Below are positions 30,314-38,499 of a DNA stretch of 64,000 nt, one piece after another. The notes under the pieces are model-generated. The model did no database searches and was not told the origin of the DNA. It saw only the letters and a program-made list of their open reading frames with translations. The position numbers and the translations under genes are program-made. Where the stretch lies: assembly GCF_000238255.3 (NCBI RefSeq), contig NZ_CP011039.1, positions 2,157,001-2,221,000 of the forward strand. Direction: 5' to 3'. Position 1 is the first letter of the stretch. Every line of letters begins with the position of its first letter. The DNA is from Pseudoalteromonas spongiae UST010723-006 (lineage in GTDB: Bacteria > Pseudomonadota > Gammaproteobacteria > Enterobacterales > Alteromonadaceae).

Positions 30314-31621
30314 ATGAAATATGCATTCCTATCAGCACTGCTTATAAGTAATAGCGCATTTGCTGCCAGTCAATTTACCCCAAACACAAACCAGCAAAAC
30401 GCCTTAAACGAATTGTATAAACACCTCCATCAAAACCCTGAACTGTCATACCAAGAAAAAGCTACGTCTCAGCGACTTGCCAAAGAGTTAACGCAATTGG
30501 GCTTTAGTGTTACTGAAAATGTTGGTGGCTTTGGCGTCGTTGGTATTTATAAAAATGGTAACGGACCAACAGTTATGCTGCGAGCAGATACTGATGGCTT
30601 ACCTATTATTGAAGAAACAAATAAAGATTACGCATCAAAAGTAACAGTCATTGATAAAAGCGGTAATAAAGTAGGTGTAATGCATGGTTGTGGTCATGAT
30701 ATTCATATGACGAGTTTTATTGGTACAGCTCAGCAGCTAATTGAACACAAAAGTGATTGGCAAGGTACCTTGATGATGGTTGCGCAACCTGCTGAAGAAG
30801 TTGGTGGCGGCGCAAAAGCCATGTTAAAAGAAGGTTTGTATACTAAATTTGCTAAACCGGACTATGTTGTAGGACTTCATGTAAGTGCCTCAGCGCCTGC
30901 AGGTAAAATCGCAATTGCTCCAGGGTATGCATTGGCAAATGTGGATTCGGTTGATGTGATTATAAAAGGTCGCGGCGGTCATGGCGCTTACCCGCACACG
31001 ACTATCGACCCCGTGGTACTTGCCTCACGCACGGTACTTGCATTGCAAACCATCGCAAGTCGCGAAGTATCGCCACTCGAGCCAAACGTGATTACGGTCG
31101 GTTCTATTCATGGTGGTTCAAAACACAATATTATTTCGAACCAAGTGAAACTACAGCTTACTTTACGTTCGTATAACCCCGACGTGCGCAATCAACAAAT
31201 TGCGGCAATTAAACGTATTACTAAGGGGATTGCACTAAGTGCTGGTCTTTCAGAAAACGAACACCCTGAAGTAATAGTACACGAGTCGGAAAGTATTCCT
31301 TCTACTTATAATAACCCAGAGCTTGCGACACGTATTACCGCCAGTATTAAAAAAGCAATTGGTGAAGACAATACATTAAAAGCGGAACCAGTAATGGCCG
31401 GTGAAGATTTCGGCCTGTTTGGTCGCACCGATGAAAATGTGCCTATTACCATTTTTTGGCTTGGTGGTGTAAACCCAACAGAGTATGAAAGCGCAATTAA
31501 AAATGGCACTAAGCTACCCTCGCTTCATTCAAGTAAATTTGCGCCAGATTACCCACTGACAATTAAAACAGGCGTAACGGCTATGAGCCAAGCCGCTGTT
31601 GATCTATTTAATAAAAACTAA
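30314..31621 (+). CDS. Secreted M20 amidohydrolase (hippurate/aminoacylase-like)
   Basis: 435 residues with a signal peptide (residues 1-17, LISNSAFAA), so it acts in the periplasm. M20D family motifs are clear: MLRADTDGLPIIEETNK, the metal site HGCGHDIHMTSFIG, AEEVGGGAKAM, the dimerisation-lid segment GRGGHGAYPHTTIDP, and VMAGEDFG near the end. Such enzymes cleave N-acyl amino acids or related amides with a Mn/Zn pair. The physiological substrate cannot be set from sequence. A rhodanese gene follows after 11 bases on the same strand. Confidence 0.93.
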   Translation: MKYAFLSALLISNSAFAASQFTPNTNQQNALNELYKHLHQNPELSYQEKATSQRLAKELTQLGFSVTENVGGFGVVGIYKNGNGPTVMLRADTDGLPIIEETNKDYASKVTVIDKSGNKVGVMHGCGHDIHMTSFIGTAQQLIEHKSDWQGTLMMVAQPAEEVGGGAKAMLKEGLYTKFAKPDYVVGLHVSASAPAGKIAIAPGYALANVDSVDVIIKGRGGHGAYPHTTIDPVVLASRTVLALQTIASREVSPLEPNVITVGSIHGGSKHNIISNQVKLQLTLRSYNPDVRNQQIAAIKRITKGIALSAGLSENEHPEVIVHESESIPSTYNNPELATRITASIKKAIGEDNTLKAEPVMAGEDFGLFGRTDENVPITIFWLGGVNPTEYESAIKNGTKLPSLHSSKFAPDYPLTIKTGVTAMSQAAVDLFNKN

Positions 31622-31632
31622 AGGAACCTACT

Positions 31633-32007
31633 ATGAAATACATCGCATTTGTTGCATCACTACTATTTAGTGTTACTTGTTTTGCTAATACGCCAGTTAT
31701 TACGCAGCAGCAACTTCTTGAAAACCAAATGTCGGCTAATGCTTACACCATAATAGATGTGCGCTCAAAAGAAGAATTTAACGATGGACATGTAAAAGGC
31801 GCACTTAATATTCCGCATAATCAAATTGAAGAAAACATGTCGGTATTAGAGGAACTAAAAGATCACACGCTCGTTGTGTATTGTCGCTCAGGTCGTCGCG
31901 CGGGTATATTTGAAGAAGCGTTATCTAAGAAAGGCTTTAAGTTAAAGCATTTAGAAGGTGACTACCTCGCGTGGAGTGAAAAACAATTACCGTTAATTAA
32001 AAAGTAA
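31633..32007 (+). CDS. Periplasmic single-domain rhodanese
   Basis: 124 residues: signal peptide (residues 1-18, LLFSVTCFA) and one rhodanese domain. The active-site loop is CRSGRR in VVYCRSGRRAGIF, with upstream IIDVRSKEEFNDGHVKGALNIPH. The persulfide-forming Cys is present, so it may be an active sulfurtransferase. It probably shares a transcript with the M20 hydrolase (AAGGA just before the ATG). Its sulfur acceptor is unknown. Confidence 0.93.
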   Translation: MKYIAFVASLLFSVTCFANTPVITQQQLLENQMSANAYTIIDVRSKEEFNDGHVKGALNIPHNQIEENMSVLEELKDHTLVVYCRSGRRAGIFEEALSKKGFKLKHLEGDYLAWSEKQLPLIKK

Positions 32008-32041
32008 TTTCTCTGGGCTTTTTTAGCTAAGCATTTAAAAC

Positions 32042-32071
32042 AAAAAACCAGCCACATCAGGCTGGTTTTTT
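32042..32071. terminator. Bidirectional terminator between rhodanese and gntR-type gene
   Basis: AAAAAACCAGCC, loop ACATCA, GGCTGGTTTTTT serves both convergent transcripts. Confidence 0.9.
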
Positions 32072-32086
32072 ATATTCATTTAGCAC

Positions 32087-32740
32087 TTATTCTTCAATTA
32101 ACAGTGCTTTAATTTCTTCTTTTGCACCAAGAATGTGTTGCTTAAGTAGCTGACAGGCATTGCTCGTGTCACCGGCACGGCAATAATCGATTAACTGCTT
32201 ATGCTCACCACCTGCTTTTTTGATACCACCAGCAAGTAATAAGTGCATACGAATATAGCGGTCAGAGTTTTTATTTAAAATATTTACCACTTCTAGCGTC
32301 TGTGGGCGCTCAGCTGCTTGATACAAATAGGTATGAAAACTGGTATTCAAATCTGCCCATAAGTTGGCACTGTCTTCATGGGTAAGCGCTTCATCTAACT
32401 TAGATAATAATTCTTCAGCATGATCAAAGTCAGTTGCATTCATATTTGGAATAGAGCGAGCAAGGAGATCAGCTTCTAACATTGCTCTTAATTCAAAAAG
32501 CTCATCAACATGTGCGGCATCAAGTTCAGTTACTACCGCGCCTTTGTGCGCTTGGAACTTTACTAAGCCTTCTGCTTCAAGTTGTAATAGGGCTTCACGT
32601 ACAGGAATACGGCTTACATCCAACTCTTCCGCAAGCGCTGCTTGGCGTAACGGTTGACCGGATTTTACTTCGCCTTTTAAGATTTTTTCACGAATTGCAT
32701 CCACTACAAATTCAGTACGTGTTTTATATGCTAGCCCCAT
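32087..32740 (-). CDS. GntR/FCD regulator of the hydroxyproline locus
   Basis: 217 residues from ATG 32740 (AAAGAGAT upstream). A longer frame to 32806 runs through an operator and is unlikely. The N-terminal winged helix is GntR type (VDAIREKILKGEVKSGQPLRQAALAEELDVSRIPVREALLQLEAEGLV). The C-terminal FCD domain has metal-site His residues (TSFHTYLYQ, GEHKQLIDYC, KQHILGA). Neighbouring hydroxyproline genes and TTGTATA-containing palindromes before this gene and in the divergent spacer at 35.9 kb suggest it controls the locus and itself. The effector, probably a pathway intermediate, is inferred. Confidence 0.9.
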   Translation of the reverse strand: MGLAYKTRTEFVVDAIREKILKGEVKSGQPLRQAALAEELDVSRIPVREALLQLEAEGLVKFQAHKGAVVTELDAAHVDELFELRAMLEADLLARSIPNMNATDFDHAEELLSKLDEALTHEDSANLWADLNTSFHTYLYQAAERPQTLEVVNILNKNSDRYIRMHLLLAGGIKKAGGEHKQLIDYCRAGDTSNACQLLKQHILGAKEEIKALLIEE

Positions 32741-32755
32741 TTTATCTCTTTGTAT

Positions 32756-32786
32756 TTTGTATAAACTTGGCAATAGTTTATACAAA
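32756..32786. promoter_or_regulatory. Operator-like palindrome before the GntR gene
   Basis: Perfect 11-bp arms, TTTGTATAAAC and GTTTATACAAA, with 9 bases between. It is centred ~31 bases before the ATG, suited to autoregulation. It shares TTGTATA with the 35.9-kb sites. Confidence 0.65.
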
Positions 32787-32791
32787 TTATA

Positions 32792-32817
32792 AAAAAAGGC
32801 CAGCATAGCTGGCCTTT
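32792..32817 (-). terminator. Terminator upstream of the GntR gene
   Basis: Read leftward, AAAAGGCCAGC, short loop, GCTGGCCTTTTT plus T run. Probably the original end of the epimerase-dehydrogenase transcript, now separated from it by the inserted element. Confidence 0.75.
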
Positions 32818-32857
32818 TACCTTAGAACGGGAACACACAATTATTTCATGCGAACTC

Positions 32858-33170
32858 TAGGGTCCGTTAATCTTTGCTGTTCTATTTTTGTTTTTCTGAG
32901 CGTGTTTCTACCGCGGCGCTCGATGTGTAGCCTAGTCGCCTAAGCAAATATCGGGCAAAGCTTCCGCGTCCTGCTCTCGCCCCTTACCTACATCCATGTA
33001 GGCAACAATGATAAAAGCGCGCTCAAAAAAACCTTCCGGCAGTGCTTGATTGGCTTTTCTGCTTTGTTATCGGCTGACTCGCATAGAATAACTATGCAAC
33101 GCAGCCTCTTCCTTGCATAAAACCCAATCAAGCTACTGCAAAAACGAACTTGAAAGATCAACAGATCCTA
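32858..33170. mobile_element. MITE-like element with imperfect terminal inverted repeats
   Basis: The left end CTAGGGTCCGTTAATCTTTG (32857 onward) and the reverse complement of the right end TTAGGATCTGTTGATCTTTC (33171 inward) match over ~33 bases with a few differences, including a shared GTTC and TTTTTG. TA flanks each end, as expected of an IS630/Tc1-type target duplication. The ~310-bp interior has no transposase or convincing open frame. It does have hairpins CCTACATCCATGTAGG and GCATAGAATAACTATGC. The right end coincides with the stop codon of the aldehyde dehydrogenase gene. Confidence 0.6.
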
Positions 33171-34646
33171 AAATGCATTTTGTATACATAGAGGACGCAA
33201 GAATCGTTCTATTGCTTGGCTGCCGACAGATGTGCTACGTACATCCGTTGAACTAGGGAATGGACCACCGTGCATCATTGCATCACACACTTCCACTCCC
33301 GTTGGCATTTGATTGTATATTAAACGGCCAACAACATAACTTAGCGACTCGGTAATATCAGTATGTTGCTGTACTAATGCTTCGCTACCATGAATTGTTG
33401 CTGTTAATTGACCTTCGAGTTCTTCAATCAATGCTACTAATTCATCATTCGATGAATAAGTTACCATTAACGCTGCTGGGCCAAATACTTCTTCATGCAA
33501 TGCTTTATTGTTTCTGAACTCAGTCGCTGTAGTGGCAAATACTTGCGTGCTACAACGAAGTGCTTCAGATTGACCACTTGCAACAAGCGTCGCATTGCTT
33601 GCAAAGTTTTCACATCCTGATTGATACGCTTTTAAAATAGCAGGTGTTAACATGGCTTGCGGTGCAGACACTTCCACTTCTTTTGCTACAGCTTGCTTAA
33701 AGCTTTCAGCTTCTTCTTCAGCAATTAACCACAAACCAGGGTTAGTACAGAATTGACCTGCCCCCATATTTAGCGATGCAATAAATGTTGCTGCTAGTTT
33801 ATCTTCTTGACCTTTAACAAAACCTGGAAGCAGTACTTGCGGATTTGTTGAACCAAGCTCACCATAAAATGGAATTTGCTGCTTGCGTTGTTTAATGCTG
33901 TCTTGCAGTGCCATACCTACACCAAACGAGCCAGTAAAACCAACCGCTTGGATTTTTGGATTTTTAACCAGTTCGTGGCTTACATCATAACTTTTTGAGT
34001 GTAATAACTGATAAACACCTTTTGGCATATCACATTTAGTAATTGCCGCTTCAATCGCGCTAACCACAATTTCGCTGGTACCTGGGTGTGCTGAATGAGA
34101 TTTATAAACCACAGGACACCCAGCCGCTAATGCCGAGGCTGTATCACCACCTGCCGCGCTGAACGCAAGTGGAAAGTTACTTGCACCAAATACCGCAACC
34201 GGACCAATCGCAATTTTTGCCATTTTTAATGTTGGACGCGGTAAAGGCTGACGCTCAGGTAATGCTGCATCTTCAGCGATAAACTCAACGTCTTTTTCTA
34301 AATTTGCTGCAAATAAACGTAGCTGCCCAACAGTACGACCTAGCTCACCTTTAATACGCATTTCAGGTAAACCGGTTTCAAGAGGAGTACGTGCAACAAG
34401 TTCATCTTCTTTGCTTGCTAGTTCATCTGCAATCGCATTTAAAAACGCAGCGCGCTGGGCTTTAGTGGTTTTACGATAAACCTTAAATGCAGCGTCTGCC
34501 ACATCACATGCTTGTGCTAGCTGATCAAGGCTACAGTTTTTAAATGCAGGCTCAAGCGGTGTATGGTCAAATGCGTTAATTGCGTTAAATGAACCTTCAC
34601 CTTGTGAAGTCCATTCGTTATTAATAAAACTTAATCCTGTAAACAT
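33168..34646 (-). CDS. Alpha-ketoglutarate-semialdehyde (2,5-dioxovalerate) dehydrogenase
   Basis: 492 residues, ALDH superfamily. Cofactor-site and catalytic motifs are VFGASNFPLAFSAAGGDTASALAAGCPVV, the GFTGSFGVG loop, the Glu in YGELGSTNPQ, and the nucleophile Cys in GAGQFCTNPG. The sequence resembles NADP-dependent 2,5-dioxovalerate dehydrogenases that oxidise the last intermediate of hydroxyproline or sugar-acid breakdown to 2-oxoglutarate. Twelve bases separate it from the epimerase gene upstream, so they form an operon. Its TAG stop sits at the edge of a MITE-like element, so the original C-terminus may have been altered. Confidence 0.9.
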   Translation of the reverse strand: MFTGLSFINNEWTSQGEGSFNAINAFDHTPLEPAFKNCSLDQLAQACDVADAAFKVYRKTTKAQRAAFLNAIADELASKEDELVARTPLETGLPEMRIKGELGRTVGQLRLFAANLEKDVEFIAEDAALPERQPLPRPTLKMAKIAIGPVAVFGASNFPLAFSAAGGDTASALAAGCPVVYKSHSAHPGTSEIVVSAIEAAITKCDMPKGVYQLLHSKSYDVSHELVKNPKIQAVGFTGSFGVGMALQDSIKQRKQQIPFYGELGSTNPQVLLPGFVKGQEDKLAATFIASLNMGAGQFCTNPGLWLIAEEEAESFKQAVAKEVEVSAPQAMLTPAILKAYQSGCENFASNATLVASGQSEALRCSTQVFATTATEFRNNKALHEEVFGPAALMVTYSSNDELVALIEELEGQLTATIHGSEALVQQHTDITESLSYVVGRLIYNQMPTGVEVCDAMMHGGPFPSSTDVRSTSVGSQAIERFLRPLCIQNAF

Positions 34647-34658
34647 TTACTTTCCCCT

Positions 34659-35660
34659 TTATACAAGTTGAAAACCATTAACATAGGGATCATCATCATC
34701 CACTAGTATTTGGTTGTATCCGGTAATTTTTGCCCATCCTTGAATCGATGGTTTTATGGCAGTAATGCCGCCAACTTCGGTTACTGACTCAATAGTGCCA
34801 ACAAACTGACTGCCAATAATGCTTTCATGTACGAACTTTTCGCCTGGCTTTAATAAACCTTTCGCATGCAGTTGCGCCATACGTGCCGATGTACCTGTAC
34901 CACACGGACTGCGATCAATCGCCTTATCGCCATAAAACACCGCGTTGGCTACGGTAGAACCTTCAGTTTTTGGTGCGCCGGTCCATAACACATGCGATAG
35001 TCCTGTTACTTTACTATCTTCTGGGTGAATACATTCCGCGGCACGCCCTGCAATTTCGCGTACCAATGGACTGAATTTTAAAATATCCCCAGGTGACCAT
35101 TTATCAATACCAGGGAAATTTTCTTGCGGCTCAACAATGGCGTAAAAGTTACCGCCATAGGCGATATCGAGTTTGATTTTGCCAAGCTCTGGCACGTCAA
35201 TTTCAATATCACGGTGTGCTAAATAAGCCGCAACATTATAAATTTTGACCCAATCAACTTTGTTGTTAGTCATCTGATATTCAACATTGATCTGCCCGGC
35301 TGGCACATCAATCGTCAATTTACCCTGCTCTTTGGGTTGAATAAGCCCCGCTTCCAAACCCGCTGTAATCGTACCGATCGTGCCATGTCCGCACATAGGT
35401 AAGCAGCCAGAAGTCTCAATAAACAAAATGGACGCATCGGCATTATCTGAACATGGAGGATACAAAAACGCGCCCGACATCATGTCGTGACCACGAGGCT
35501 CAAACATCAAAGACTGGCGGATCCAGTCGAATTCGCGCATAAAGTGCATACGCTTTTCACCCATGGTATTGCCATCAAGCACAGGGTGTCCCGAGGTTAC
35601 CAGTCGCACTGGATTGCCACAGGTATGGGCATCAATACAAAAATAGGTCCCTTTCTTCAC
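34659..35660 (-). CDS. 4-hydroxyproline 2-epimerase
   Basis: 333 residues from a GTG start with GGAGAG 7 bases upstream. Proline racemase family. Both catalytic cysteines are present, in SGCLPMCGHGTIG and DRSPCGTGTSARMA, so it is a racemase/epimerase and not the Cys/Thr dehydratase variant. It converts trans-4-hydroxy-L-proline to cis-4-hydroxy-D-proline, the first step of the pathway. The divergent FAD oxidase and the downstream dehydrogenase provide later steps. Proline racemase itself is less likely given this context. Confidence 0.9.
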   Translation of the reverse strand: MKKGTYFCIDAHTCGNPVRLVTSGHPVLDGNTMGEKRMHFMREFDWIRQSLMFEPRGHDMMSGAFLYPPCSDNADASILFIETSGCLPMCGHGTIGTITAGLEAGLIQPKEQGKLTIDVPAGQINVEYQMTNNKVDWVKIYNVAAYLAHRDIEIDVPELGKIKLDIAYGGNFYAIVEPQENFPGIDKWSPGDILKFSPLVREIAGRAAECIHPEDSKVTGLSHVLWTGAPKTEGSTVANAVFYGDKAIDRSPCGTGTSARMAQLHAKGLLKPGEKFVHESIIGSQFVGTIESVTEVGGITAIKPSIQGWAKITGYNQILVDDDDPYVNGFQLV

Positions 35661-35875
35661 TTGCTGCTCTCCTATCTATTGTTACTTCTTATAATGCGAA
35701 ATAGGCGTGCACCTTGATGCACACCTTGGCTAAGGGGAAAGCCTAATTGTTATACTTCGTACGCTAAAACCATATCTGAATGTGTCATTGCGTTTTTGCA
35801 TTGTGTTGTGAAAAACGACTACACATATTGCCAATTTAGTTTCATTTGTTTTTACTTCGAAAAGTGATACTGTAC

Positions 35876-35913
35876 ATTGTATACCGATTAAGTTAATGTA
35901 TATTGTATACAAT
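35876..35913. promoter_or_regulatory. Two TTGTATAC operator-like sites between divergent hydroxyproline genes
   Basis: A perfect 12-bp palindrome ATTGTATACAAT lies at 35902-35913. A weaker copy, TTGTATACCG, starts 26 bases before it at 35877. They lie just before the FAD oxidase start and fit binding of the local GntR/FCD regulator. The rest of the 274-base spacer has an inverted repeat GTGCA-CCTTGA-TGCAC at about 35709. Confidence 0.6.
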
Positions 35914-35934
35914 GTAAAGCACTATTTTAATCTA

Positions 35935-37197
35935 ATGGAAAACACCTCTCGATCGGTTAATCAAAATGTCGCTGTAATTGGCGCAGGCGTAATTGGAATT
36001 GCAACCGCAATTCAGCTGCAACAATGTGGTTATCAAGTCACATTACTCGATAAACAAGGTATTAGCGAAGGCTGTTCAAAAGGTAATGCGGGGCACTTTG
36101 CGACAGAGCAAATATTCCCACTGGCACAAGCCTCTTTATTGCCGCAATTGCCAAAAATGCTGCTCAACCCGAAAGGCGCACTGCGTATTAGCCCGAGTTA
36201 TTTATTTAAAGCATTACCGTGGTTTATGCGGTTTTTAGCAAATATGCGTCCGCGCATTTTCAAGCAAAACAAAGAAGCGTTAAAAAAACTAAACTGCGCG
36301 GCAATAAATGCATGGCAGCGGCTTACTCAAGCAAGTAATAGCGAAGGACTATTCCATTTAAATGGCAGCTTACTCACCTTTGAGTCAGACTCGCGAAAAA
36401 ATGCGCTCACAACACTAGAACACTATAAAAATGAGGGTGTTAATGTCACCCTACTTGAACGCAATGAGCTTGATGAGTTACAACCGGGCTTGCATCAAAA
36501 TATAACGCATGCTTTATATTTTACTGATGTAGGGCACACTTGTAGCCCATATCAATTAAATCTCGCGCTATTTGAGCATGCAAAATCGTTAGGCGTTAGC
36601 TTTAAACAAGTTGAAGTCACATCGCTATTTACTACCGATTCAGCTGTAACCATAAATACCAACCACGATGACCTTGTATTTGATGCACTCGTAATGTGTA
36701 CCGGTGCTCACAGCAAATCACTGTGTAAACAACTTGGTTATAACGTGCCACTTGATACAGAGCGCGGTTATCATTACATGGTAAGTAGTGAGAACATGCC
36801 CACTATGCCGGTTGTTTCATTTGAGAAAAAGTTTATTTTAACCCCAATGCAAGAAGGGCTTCGCCTGGCTGGTACAGTGGAATTTGCAGGCCTAAGCAAA
36901 GCACCAACTTATCGTCGTGCGGATATGTTAAAGAAGCTTGGCGAATCTATTTGGCCAAATATGGTAGACGACCACCCTGAGCAAGATAAAAAGTGGATGG
37001 GCTTTCGCCCTACGCTACCCGACTCACTGCCTGTGATGGGGCGCGCACCTAAACACAACAATGTATTTTTTAACTTGGGCCACCAGCACCTAGGTCTAAC
37101 GCTAGCGGCAATTTGTGCCGAGCTTATCGCTTGTGATGTGCAAGGAGTTAAACCCTTAATTGATTTAACCCCTTATTCAATCGCTCGTTTTAATTAA
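35935..37197 (+). CDS. FAD-dependent D-amino-acid (D-hydroxyproline) dehydrogenase, DadA-like
   Basis: 420 residues from ATG 35935. An in-frame ATG at 35896 would overlap the operator and is disfavoured. The Rossmann motif is VAVIGAGVIGIATAIQLQQCGYQVTLLDK, followed by GCSKGNAGHFATEQ. Near the C-terminus GFRPTLPDSLPVMGRAP and NLGHQHLGLTLA resemble DadA-type enzymes. In this context it most likely oxidises cis-4-hydroxy-D-proline to pyrroline-4-hydroxy-2-carboxylate, passing electrons to the respiratory chain. Its last 8 bases overlap the end of the convergent histidine kinase gene. Confidence 0.88.
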   Translation: MENTSRSVNQNVAVIGAGVIGIATAIQLQQCGYQVTLLDKQGISEGCSKGNAGHFATEQIFPLAQASLLPQLPKMLLNPKGALRISPSYLFKALPWFMRFLANMRPRIFKQNKEALKKLNCAAINAWQRLTQASNSEGLFHLNGSLLTFESDSRKNALTTLEHYKNEGVNVTLLERNELDELQPGLHQNITHALYFTDVGHTCSPYQLNLALFEHAKSLGVSFKQVEVTSLFTTDSAVTINTNHDDLVFDALVMCTGAHSKSLCKQLGYNVPLDTERGYHYMVSSENMPTMPVVSFEKKFILTPMQEGLRLAGTVEFAGLSKAPTYRRADMLKKLGESIWPNMVDDHPEQDKKWMGFRPTLPDSLPVMGRAPKHNNVFFNLGHQHLGLTLAAICAELIACDVQGVKPLIDLTPYSIARFN

Positions 37198-38497
37198 CAG
37201 GCAACACCACTTTTGCAACGCAACCACGTTCAGGGTGGTTGCTAAGTGAAATCACTCCGTTATGCGCTGATACAATTTGGCGACACAGCGCAAGGCCAGT
37301 ACCTGTGCCTTGCTTTTTAGTGGTGTATAAAGGTACAAAAAGGTTATCAGGGTTACTAATTCCTGCGCCTAAATCTCTGATTTCAATCACTACTTGTTGC
37401 TTATCTTGCTTATCTTGCTTAAGTGAAACATCTATTGTTTGCTGTGGTGCTGCTTCATGGGCATTTTTTAATAAATTAATTAAACACTGTTCTAATTGAG
37501 CGGCATCCACTTCAACAATACAGTTGTCCGCTAACTGTAAATTACAGGAATAACCAAGTAACTCTGAGCTGCTGGAGATTATTTTTCCTAAATCATGCTG
37601 TTTTTTCTGTGGCTCAGGCAAAGTAGCAAGTTGACGATAACCTTGAATAAACGATTTTAAGCGTGTTGCACGTTCGCCAATAATGGTTAAACCACCTTGA
37701 ATATCTTCTTTGTCTTCGCCGTCAATCGGCAAGCTCGATGATATTTTATTTATCGTGTCGGTTAAGCTAATAATGGGTGACAGCGAATTATTAATTTCAT
37801 GACTTAACACACGCACTAAGTCTTTCCATGCTTTTTGCTCTTGATGGCTCAGTACTGTTTCTAAATCCGATAAAATAAATAAGTTATGCTGCTTACCGGT
37901 TTCTCGAAAATTATCACGATACAAATGCAAGCGTGACGATGCTTGTTTATTCGCAACCATCACTAATTGATTATTTGGCGCATCAATAAGATCAACTAAG
38001 TTTAAATCCGCAAGTGTATGGTTAATCAACTTGGATTCAGATTTTTCAAAAAAGCGCTCTGCCGCAGGGTTTGCCAAGGTAATTTTTTGATTTTCATCAC
38101 AGGCAAAAATAATCACACCAATTTGTTTAATCAGTTTTGCTAGCAACAGTTGACTTTCTTTGTATTCAAAGCGAGTGGTTGATAAGTTATCTGCAAGTCG
38201 GTTAATCTGCTGAACTAAATCGCCGAGCGCCGATGACTCAGCAGCGCCCTTAGCTCGCAAGGTGTAATCACCTACATTTAACGCTTCAACTAAATTTGCT
38301 AACGACAAGAACTGCTCGTTTAATTTATCAAACAAGTAATAAAGATTTACCAGCACCACTAAAATCAGCAACACGCTCACCAACGCTTGCAAATAGATGC
38401 TGAAGTCCGCCTGCCAAATCATCACCAGTGCAATAAAATTGCCCGGAAGCGCTGCCCACAACACCGAACGTTGTAACTGATTGAAAAAGTTTTTCAC
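37190..38497 (-). CDS. NtrY-like sensor histidine kinase
   Basis: 435 residues from GTG. Two N-terminal membrane helices with almost no periplasmic loop (LWAALPGNFIALVMIW and ALVSVLLILVVLVNLYYLF) suggest it senses membrane or cytoplasmic cues. A HAMP-like linker and a PAS domain follow (IIFACDENQKITLANPAAERFFE). The phospho-acceptor His233 is in VLSHEINNSLSPI, the N box is LINLLKNAHEA, and the G boxes are RDLGAGIS and GTGTGLALCRQI. It starts 2 bases after the response regulator gene, its evident partner. Confidence 0.93.
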   Translation of the reverse strand: MKNFFNQLQRSVLWAALPGNFIALVMIWQADFSIYLQALVSVLLILVVLVNLYYLFDKLNEQFLSLANLVEALNVGDYTLRAKGAAESSALGDLVQQINRLADNLSTTRFEYKESQLLLAKLIKQIGVIIFACDENQKITLANPAAERFFEKSESKLINHTLADLNLVDLIDAPNNQLVMVANKQASSRLHLYRDNFRETGKQHNLFILSDLETVLSHQEQKAWKDLVRVLSHEINNSLSPIISLTDTINKISSSLPIDGEDKEDIQGGLTIIGERATRLKSFIQGYRQLATLPEPQKKQHDLGKIISSSSELLGYSCNLQLADNCIVEVDAAQLEQCLINLLKNAHEAAPQQTIDVSLKQDKQDKQQVVIEIRDLGAGISNPDNLFVPLYTTKKQGTGTGLALCRQIVSAHNGVISLSNHPERGCVAKVVLPVN

Positions 38498-38499
38498 TA

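Noticed and set aside
32482..32808. 108-residue plus-strand frame over the GntR gene
   Set aside because: Antisense to a well-supported regulator and crosses its operator.
33180..33189. TTGTATACAT resembling the GntR operator
   Set aside because: It is inside the last codons of the aldehyde dehydrogenase gene, far from any start; probably chance.
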